This document shows, in pieces, positions 1 through 4,654 of a DNA stretch of 9,651 nt. This DNA is from Actinomycetota bacterium (GTDB taxonomy: Bacteria; Actinomycetota; Acidimicrobiia; Acidimicrobiales; Ilumatobacteraceae): contig VERK01000074.1 in the NCBI GenBank assembly GCA_018882725.1, positions 1 to 9,651 of the forward strand, in the 5' to 3' direction. Made by a program: the position numbers and the translations under genes. Within the stretch, counting starts at the first letter, position 1. Each line of letters begins with the position of its first letter. A model generated the notes under the pieces. The model did no database searches and had not been told where the DNA came from. It saw only the letters and a list, made by a program, of their open reading frames with translations.

Positions 1-365
1 CCGCTGGTCGACATATCGGTGCCCATGGGCATGCCGGAATTCATGGTCATATCGGAACCGGCTGGCATCTCGCTCATCACGGTCTCGTGGATCTCGGCCT
101 TACCGGCTACCGAGACATCGACCGCGACACCCACCAGGGCATCGTCGGTCGATGTCTCGATGACCATGTAAGCCGCGCCGGCCGTGGCCATCATCGGAGA
201 GTTTCGGGCCCACACATCGGAAACAGCGATGCCCGCCGTCGAGGTGTTCGTTGCGTCGGTCGACGAATCACCCTCGTCACCGCAGGCGGCCACAGTCGAC
301 ACCACAGCGAGCGCTGCGAGTGCGCCGATGAGGTTTCGGTAACGACGTGTGATGAGGGTACGCAT
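1..365 (-). CDS. PCu(A)C-type periplasmic copper chaperone, lipoprotein (partial, 3' end off window)
   Basis: This is an extracytoplasmic copper(I) chaperone of the PCu(A)C (DUF461) family, which hands copper to the CuA site of cytochrome c oxidase, often together with SCO1. Only the first 121 residues are in the window. Residues 1-28 form a lipoprotein signal peptide: an RR-containing start, a hydrophobic stretch and a V-A-A-C lipobox with Cys28. The family-typical segment starting SDVWAR lies at about 49-54, and a His-Glu-Thr at 93-95 matches the conserved copper-ligand His. That His is followed by a Met-rich stretch: Met97, 100, 106, 108, 112, 114 and 118. The ATG is supported by an AAGGAG 6 nt upstream. 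The gene lies 40 nt downstream of the SCO1 gene on the same strand, so the two are probably one operon. The family call rests on the SDVWAR and His motifs and on this neighbour. The C-terminal half cannot be checked. Confidence 0.85.
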   Translation of the reverse strand, partial: MRTLITRRYRNLIGALAALAVVSTVAACGDEGDSSTDATNTSTAGIAVSDVWARNSPMMATAGAAYMVIETSTDDALVGVAVDVSVAGKAEIHETVMSEMPAGSDMTMNSGMPMGTDMSTS

Positions 366-371
366 GAATGT

Positions 372-377
372 CTCCTT
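372..377 (-). promoter_or_regulatory. Ribosome binding site of the PCu(A)C chaperone gene
   Basis: An AAGGAG sits 6 nt before the ATG at 365 (minus strand), inside the 40-nt gap after the SCO1 stop codon. It is one of the clearest Shine-Dalgarno sites in the window and fixes this start. Confidence 0.8.
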
Positions 378-405
378 GTTGATGTGTCTAACGTGTGACG
401 TCGTC

Positions 406-1029
406 TCAGTTCATGTCGTCGAACAAGAACTCGAGATCGTTGGCCATGCCGTCCTTGCCATGACCGAATGGCCACTCGACGACGACAAGACCCTGTTCGT
501 CGACCACATACGCATTCGCGCTGTGGCCGACTTCGATCGTTCCGTCGGCGTTCTTCACAATCGTCGAGGATGCGAGAAACGCGTCCTCGACTGCGACGAG
601 TTCCGGTTCACTCACCGGACGCAACGCATTGAAACGATCGGTGAAACTGGAGAGGTAACCATTGAGAACCTCTGGCGTGTCGCGTTCCGGGTCGACGGTC
701 ACCATGGCCAGATCGACCCGTTCGGCATCGCTGCCCAACTCGCGTCGAGCCGCCCGTAGTTCGGCCAACGTGGTCGGGCACAGGTCGGGACAGTTCGTGT
801 AGCCGAAGTAGACCACCAGGAGGTGCCCCGGTCGCGCCCGAAAAGAGAACTGCTCGTCCTCACCCGCGTACAAGCCTGTGTCGGTCACGTCGGTCACCGC
901 CACCGAACCAACGTCGAGCGGGTCATCACGGACGATTCCCTTCAGGGCGCCGGGTGAGCCCCCACCACAGGCGGCCAGGGAGACGACACCCACCAACGCC
1001 ACCGAGCCGAGAAGAGACCGTCGAGCCAC
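406..1029 (-). CDS. SCO1/SenC family copper-binding lipoprotein (cytochrome oxidase CuA assembly)
   Basis: SCO1/SenC proteins have a thioredoxin fold, bind copper outside the membrane, and help build the CuA centre of cytochrome c oxidase. From the chosen GTG the protein has 207 residues. It starts with a short basic-hydrophobic signal ending in a lipobox (LAAC, Cys21). The copper/redox motif CPDLC follows at Cys80/Cys84, and the third ligand His169 lies in GHSANAY. The phrases VTVDPERDTP and YFGYTNCPDLCP are typical of the family. The reading frame stays open to a TTG at 1113, which would add 28 charged residues before the signal peptide. The GTG at 1029 places the signal at the N-terminus and is preferred, although neither start has a good ribosome binding site. 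The gene is divergent from the sortase gene and is followed 40 nt later by the PCu(A)C gene, a known functional partner. Confidence 0.92.
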   Translation of the reverse strand: MARRSLLGSVALVGVVSLAACGGGSPGALKGIVRDDPLDVGSVAVTDVTDTGLYAGEDEQFSFRARPGHLLVVYFGYTNCPDLCPTTLAELRAARRELGSDAERVDLAMVTVDPERDTPEVLNGYLSSFTDRFNALRPVSEPELVAVEDAFLASSTIVKNADGTIEVGHSANAYVVDEQGLVVVEWPFGHGKDGMANDLEFLFDDMN

Positions 1030-1121
1030 GAGAACAGGTTGATGGACGGAAGCATTCGGTTCCCACGGACCAAAGTCCCTCCGATCACGGTCTTCGGGCC
1101 GAACCTGCGACAATTCGAGGT
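1030..1121. other. Divergent intergenic region between SCO1 and sortase genes
   Basis: With the preferred starts (GTG at 1029 minus, GTG at 1122 plus), these 92 bp must hold the promoters of both the copper operon and the sortase-lnt pair. No convincing -35/-10 pair is visible. On the plus strand GACAAT at 1109-1114 is a weak -10-like hexamer 7 nt before the sortase GTG. The boundaries depend on the start choices, because both reading frames stay open across this stretch. Confidence 0.35.
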
Positions 1122-1793
1122 GTGCTTCGACGACCGGTGGCCCGGCCTCTTCTGACGCTGGCTACTCCGATTGCGCTCGTGGGCCTCATAGCCCCGCTGA
1201 CCGCGGCCTGCGGGTCGGACGAATCTGCACCGGCACCCTCCACGACGACACCGACCGCGTCGACACTCACGACGACGACCACCTCGACGATCGCTACGAC
1301 GACCACCACCACGATCTGGACCGGCCCGCCCACGCTGGCTCCGGGCGCCACCCTGCCCACGCCGATCGCACCGCCGGGGCCTGACGAAGTCGACCCCGAG
1401 GTTCTCCTGGGCACGATGGAAATCCCCGCCCTCATGATGTCGTCACCGATCTACGAAGGGATCACCGACCCCACCTTCGATCGCGGGGTCGGCTGGTGGC
1501 CCGGTACGGCCCGACCGGGTGAACCCGGCAACGTCGTACTGGGCGGTCACCGCACCAGCGCACCACGACCGTTCCGCTATCTCGAGAAACTCGTACCCGG
1601 TGACGAGATCGTCTTTACGCTCGACAGCGTCACGTTCGTCTACCGAGTCACACGCACCGAGGTGGTCACGCCCGACGCGATGTGGATCGTCGACCAAACT
1701 CCAGCCGCGACCGCGACTCTCTTCGCGTGCCATCCACCCGGATCGACCAAGGAACGAATCGTCGTCTTCGCCGAGTTCGATCGTCAGGCCTAG
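1122..1793 (+). CDS. Sortase family transpeptidase (class E-like) with lipoprotein-like N-terminus
   Basis: Sortases are membrane-anchored cysteine transpeptidases that cleave LPxTG-like sorting signals and join the protein to peptidoglycan or to pilin. From the GTG at 1122 the protein has 223 residues. Residues 1-29 are a hydrophobic signal ending in T-A-A-C (Cys30), a permissive lipobox. Residues 41-65 are a Thr-rich linker. The catalytic domain covers about 95-220, with His143 in LGGHR, Cys203 in LFACHPP and Arg212 nine residues later: the complete His/Cys/Arg sortase triad. The frame remains open back to 954, but that part overlaps the SCO1 gene and would bury the signal sequence, so the GTG was chosen. 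No ribosome binding site is clear. lnt follows after 12 nt, so the two are probably co-transcribed. No LPxTG-type substrate is encoded in the window. The class assignment is by resemblance only. Confidence 0.88.
   Translation: MLRRPVARPLLTLATPIALVGLIAPLTAACGSDESAPAPSTTTPTASTLTTTTTSTIATTTTTTIWTGPPTLAPGATLPTPIAPPGPDEVDPEVLLGTMEIPALMMSSPIYEGITDPTFDRGVGWWPGTARPGEPGNVVLGGHRTSAPRPFRYLEKLVPGDEIVFTLDSVTFVYRVTRTEVVTPDAMWIVDQTPAATATLFACHPPGSTKERIVVFAEFDRQA
1242..1316 (+). repeat. ACG-rich low-complexity tract coding a Thr-rich linker
   Basis: The DNA is built of ACG/ACC/ACT-type codons and encodes about 25 residues that are mostly Thr. It lies between the signal/lipobox and the catalytic domain of the sortase. 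A similar but longer tract occurs in the sigma-factor gene at 5855-6076. Such tracts act as extended wall-spanning linkers and are prone to length change. Confidence 0.8.
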
Positions 1794-1796
1794 CGT
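1791..1796 (+). promoter_or_regulatory. Possible -10 hexamer (TAGCGT) for a leaderless lnt transcript
   Basis: TAGCGT fits the actinobacterial TAnnnT -10 pattern and ends 9 nt before the lnt ATG at 1806, which has no Shine-Dalgarno sequence. It overlaps the sortase TAG stop. A closely similar TAGCCT lies 8 nt before the glycosyltransferase ATG. No -35 box is evident. The site could instead be only the sortase stop codon context, with lnt read from the upstream gene. Confidence 0.3.
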
Positions 1797-1805
1797 TCTC
1801 TCCTC

Positions 1806-3308
1806 ATGACGCGCGGCGACAACTTCTCCCGACGTCGGGTCGGTTGGTCACTGGTGGCCGGACTTCTCGTCGCCGCCTCCATGCCGCCGTGGGGTTGGTG
1901 GCCACTGTCATTCGTCGGACTGGCGATGTTGTCGCGACTCGAACTCACCACACCGCGTGCTCGTGATCGATTCGTCCTCGCCACCGTGGCCGGCCTCGGC
2001 TGGTTCGTGCCCGCACTGTCGTGGATGTGGTTCCTGACCGCGCCGGGTTACCTCATCGCAGCCCTGATCTTCGCGGTACTGCACGGAATCGCATCAGCCG
2101 TGGCTGGATCGGTCGATCGCGACCTGCGAGTCGTGGCTCTTCCCGCCGCCCACACTTTGGTCGAGGCGTTGCGTCTTTCGTTCCCCTTCGGTGGAGTTCC
2201 GCTCGCCACCCTCGGCATCGCGCAAGTCGCCGGCCCGTTCGACGACATCGCTCGCGTCGGCGGTGTCGTGCTGATCACGTGGGTCACGTGGCAGATCGGC
2301 ACATTGCTCGTGCGGCGCTCCGGATCGGGGCGCGCGTTCCGAGTGGCCCGTCGCGCGGCTGTTCTCTCGGTGATCGTCATCGTCTTCGTCGCCTTCAACG
2401 CTCCGCGTGGTTCCGATCTCGGCCGTGCCATCGACGTGGCCGCGGTGCAGGGTGGCGGCCCGCAGGGCACACGGGCCATCGACACCGACCCGCGCGATGT
2501 GGTCGAGCGCCACCTGGCCGCCACACAACTCCTGATCGATCGCGACCTCTCACCCGACCTCGTGGTGTGGCCCGAAAACGTGATCGACGTGCCCGACTTC
2601 GAAACCAGCACCGAGCTCTCGGAGGTCGCGTCGTTCGCCACACGCCTCGACGCACCGTTCCTCGTGGGAATCACCGAAGACGTCGACTCCGAATCGTTCA
2701 CCAACGCCCAGGTGGTGGTCGAGCCCTCCTCCCAACAAGTGGTCGATCGCTACGACAAGGTTCGTCGCGTGCCGTTCGGCGAGTACATGCCCCTACGCGG
2801 CTTGCTCGACAGTGTCGGCGCGCCGGTCGATCTCGTACCACGCGACGCCGTGGCCGGTACCGGCCCGGCTGTACTCACGGCACCGAACGTCGCGGGTGAT
2901 GATCTTCGCGCCGCGGTCGTCATCTCGTGGGAAGTGTTCTTCGGTGGTCGTGCCCGCGAGGGCGTGAAGAACGGCGGCGAACTGATCATCAATCCCACCA
3001 ACGGTTCGAGTTACACCTGGACCGTGCTGCAGACCCAGCAGATCGCGTCGTCACGACTACGAGCGATCGAAACCGGACGTTGGGTCGTGCAAGTGGCACC
3101 CACCGGCTTCAGCGCATTCGTGTCGCCGAGCGGCCATGTGTACGACCGCACCGCGGTCAGTGAGCGCGCGGTGATCACTCGTGAGATTCCGCTGCGCACG
3201 GGCGAGACGCTCTACACCTCGATCGGCGACGGCCCGTGGATCGCCGCGGTGGGAACCGTTTTGTTGCTGGCCTGGGCCCGTCGCTTCAGAGTTCGATCAC
3301 GACGGTGA
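1806..3308 (+). CDS. lnt: Apolipoprotein N-acyltransferase, with Ser in place of the catalytic Cys
   Basis: Lnt adds the third acyl chain to the N-terminal Cys of lipoproteins at the outer face of the cytoplasmic membrane. The 500-residue protein has the usual plan. Several hydrophobic segments run through about 12-200, including the W/P-rich PPWGWWPLSF near 27-36. A carbon-nitrogen hydrolase domain covers about 208-470, and a final membrane helix lies near 475-492. In the hydrolase domain Glu257 (VVWPEN), Lys318 (DRYDKV) and Glu326 (PFGEYMP) match the essential Glu, Lys and second Glu of E. coli Lnt with nearly equal spacing. The nucleophile position, C-Y-E in E. coli, here reads S374-W-E, from the codons tcg tgg gaa. 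The enzyme may therefore be altered or use Ser. The gene starts 12 nt after the sortase stop with no ribosome binding site, and its 3' end overlaps dtd by 23 bp. The family call is firm; activity is uncertain. Confidence 0.93.
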   Translation: MTRGDNFSRRRVGWSLVAGLLVAASMPPWGWWPLSFVGLAMLSRLELTTPRARDRFVLATVAGLGWFVPALSWMWFLTAPGYLIAALIFAVLHGIASAVAGSVDRDLRVVALPAAHTLVEALRLSFPFGGVPLATLGIAQVAGPFDDIARVGGVVLITWVTWQIGTLLVRRSGSGRAFRVARRAAVLSVIVIVFVAFNAPRGSDLGRAIDVAAVQGGGPQGTRAIDTDPRDVVERHLAATQLLIDRDLSPDLVVWPENVIDVPDFETSTELSEVASFATRLDAPFLVGITEDVDSESFTNAQVVVEPSSQQVVDRYDKVRRVPFGEYMPLRGLLDSVGAPVDLVPRDAVAGTGPAVLTAPNVAGDDLRAAVVISWEVFFGGRAREGVKNGGELIINPTNGSSYTWTVLQTQQIASSRLRAIETGRWVVQVAPTGFSAFVSPSGHVYDRTAVSERAVITREIPLRTGETLYTSIGDGPWIAAVGTVLLLAWARRFRVRSRR

Positions 3309-3753
3309 CCGGACCGTCGTTCACGAGAGCGACTTTCATGTCGGTGCGGAACCGACCGGTCGCTACCGACGCACCGAGTCGCTCGAGTTCGCTCACCACT
3401 CGCTGAACGAGGGGCTCGGCCACTTCCGGGCGGGCAGCCGCGATCCAACTCGGACGGCGACCCGCGCTCGTGTCGCCGTAGAGCGTGAACTGACTGACCA
3501 CCAACACCGCTCGCGTGGTGTCGGCAATCGACCGATTCATCACACCCTGTTCGTCGTCCATGACGCGGAGATTCCAGATCTTCTCGGCCATCTTGGAAGC
3601 GATGCGTTCGTCGTCGGAGTGCGTGACTCCGACGAGCACCATCAGACCAGGACCGATCGAGCCGACGCGTTCGGTCACCCCGTCGACCGTCGAGTCGACC
3701 CAGGCCGATTCGACTCGCTGAACGACTGCCCGCACGACGCGATCGTGCCACAT
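3286..3753 (-). CDS. dtd: D-aminoacyl-tRNA deacylase
   Basis: Dtd is a cytoplasmic editing enzyme that hydrolyses D-amino acids (and Gly) wrongly loaded on tRNA. The product has 155 residues, close to the usual 145-150. It carries the family core RAVVQRV near the N-terminus, the active-site motif SQFTLYGDT followed by GRRPS, and NDGPVT near the C-terminus, which contains the Gly-cisPro pair that enforces D-chirality. The ATG at 3753 is chosen because AGGA lies 6 nt upstream. A GTG at 3735 would give the more canonical MRAVVQRV start and cannot be excluded. The gene converges with lnt, overlapping its last 23 bp, and diverges from the epimerase gene with only 24 bp between starts. The reading frame stays open upstream of the start, but that part is antisense to the epimerase. 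Confidence 0.95.
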   Translation of the reverse strand: MWHDRVVRAVVQRVESAWVDSTVDGVTERVGSIGPGLMVLVGVTHSDDERIASKMAEKIWNLRVMDDEQGVMNRSIADTTRAVLVVSQFTLYGDTSAGRRPSWIAAARPEVAEPLVQRVVSELERLGASVATGRFRTDMKVALVNDGPVTVVIEL

Positions 3754-3759
3754 CGCCGA

Positions 3760-3763
3760 TCCT
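3760..3763 (-). promoter_or_regulatory. Ribosome binding site of dtd (decides start)
   Basis: AGGA lies 6 nt before the ATG at 3753 on the minus strand and favours that start over the in-frame GTG at 3735. It falls inside the 24-bp divergent gap shared with the epimerase gene. Confidence 0.55.
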
Positions 3764-3777
3764 GCCAAGATGATCGA

Positions 3778-4563
3778 GTGATCGAACTCGCCGCCGGCCC
3801 CAACACCGCTCGCGTCGACGACGAACAGGGAGGCCGCGTGGCTTCGTTGATTTTCGACGGCCACGAAGTGCTGGTCACCTCGGCCGCCAGCCCGCTCGGC
3901 TGGGGTTCGTATCCGATGGTTCCCTTCGCCGGCCGCATTCGCCGCGGTCACTTCCGGTTCGAGGGTCGCGACCACTCGATGCCGCTCAACATGGCTCCCC
4001 ACGCGATTCACGGCACGGTGTTCGAATCTCGTTGGAGCGTCGTCGACGCCGACCGCACCACGTGTCGACTTCGCTGTGACCTCGGAGACCCATGGCCGTT
4101 CACCGGCCGCGTCCAGCACACCGTGTCACTTCACGACAACGGCATCGACCACGAACTCACGGTCTCGGCCGATGAACCGATGCCGACACAAGTCGGATGG
4201 CACCCGTGGTTCGTGAAACCTCTCTCCTCGCGTTTGACGTTCCGCGCCATGCATCGGCGCGATGCCGAAGGCATCGCCCAGGCCCACGAGTCGGCTGTCC
4301 CCGATCTCGTTCCCGGAACGATCGACGACTGTTTCGTCGATCCTCAAGAGATCTTGACGCTCGCTTACGAGACGTTCCGCCTCGAACTCACGAGCACGTG
4401 TCGACACTGGGTCGTCTACGACGAACCACCACATGCGACCTGCGTGGAACCGCAATCCGGCCCACCCGACGTTCTCAACCACGTGCCGTTGGTGGTGACG
4501 TCGGCCGAGCCCGCGACCCATCGATTCACCATCACGTGGCTCCCCCACACGCCTCGGGCGTGA
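3778..4563 (+). CDS. Aldose 1-epimerase (mutarotase) family protein
   Basis: Members of this family interconvert the alpha and beta anomers of aldoses or their phosphates. The protein has 261 residues, somewhat shorter than GalM (about 340). The GalM active-site residues are present in order: Arg53 in PFAGRIRRG, His78 in HAIHG, His142 in GWHPWF (the acid) and Glu224 in CVEPQSGPPD (the base). The GTG at 3778 is the start that sets the N-terminus just before the first beta strand (VIELAAG). The frame is open further upstream, but that DNA is the dtd gene on the other strand. The ribosome binding site is weak. The start is 24 bp from the dtd start, so the two promoters must be very close or overlap the coding regions. 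The sugar substrate cannot be read from the sequence. Confidence 0.88.
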   Translation: MIELAAGPNTARVDDEQGGRVASLIFDGHEVLVTSAASPLGWGSYPMVPFAGRIRRGHFRFEGRDHSMPLNMAPHAIHGTVFESRWSVVDADRTTCRLRCDLGDPWPFTGRVQHTVSLHDNGIDHELTVSADEPMPTQVGWHPWFVKPLSSRLTFRAMHRRDAEGIAQAHESAVPDLVPGTIDDCFVDPQEILTLAYETFRLELTSTCRHWVVYDEPPHATCVEPQSGPPDVLNHVPLVVTSAEPATHRFTITWLPHTPRA

Positions 4564-4654
4564 CGAACGTCCCGCCAACCGGTCGATCGTCAGGCAGACT
4601 TTCTGCGAGAACACCGCCCGCCACGTCTCTTACCCGACGTGGAGACGACGAACC
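4564..4654 (+). promoter_or_regulatory. Leader of the sigma-factor gene with two alternative small hairpins
   Basis: This 91-bp gap separates the epimerase stop from the sigma-factor start. Two overlapping inverted repeats lie next to the start codon: CCACGT (4621-4626) with ACGTGG (4637-4642), and CGTCTC (4624-4629) with GAGACG (4642-4647). They cannot form together, and each takes up part of the GGAG at 4641-4644 that serves as the ribosome binding site. A smaller GCAGA/TCTGC hairpin lies at 4594-4606. No AAC/CGT ECF-type promoter with normal spacing was found. A regulatory role is only a suggestion. Confidence 0.35.
4641..4644 (+). promoter_or_regulatory. Ribosome binding site of the sigma-factor gene
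   Basis: GGAG lies 10 nt before the ATG at 4655 and supports that start. It overlaps the right arms of the two small inverted repeats in the leader. Confidence 0.5.

Noticed and set aside
1030..1113. In-frame TTG extension of SCO1 by 28 residues
   Set aside because: It puts a charged stretch before the lipoprotein signal and has no ribosome binding site. It is kept only as an alternative start.
954..1121. In-frame upstream extension of the sortase gene
   Set aside because: It overlaps the SCO1 coding region on the other strand, has low-complexity His/Arg/Pro content and would place the signal sequence about 56 residues into the protein.
2021..2899. A 292-codon Arg/Pro-rich open frame on the plus strand inside lnt
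   Set aside because: It is an out-of-frame shadow of lnt with an extreme Arg/Pro composition and no recognisable motif.
3181..3777. Long upstream extension of the epimerase frame
   Set aside because: It is antisense to dtd and the end of lnt. The family homology begins only after 3778.
4594..4606. GCAGA-CTT-TCTGC hairpin after the epimerase gene as a terminator
   Set aside because: The stem is only 5 bp and no T-tract follows, so intrinsic termination is unlikely.
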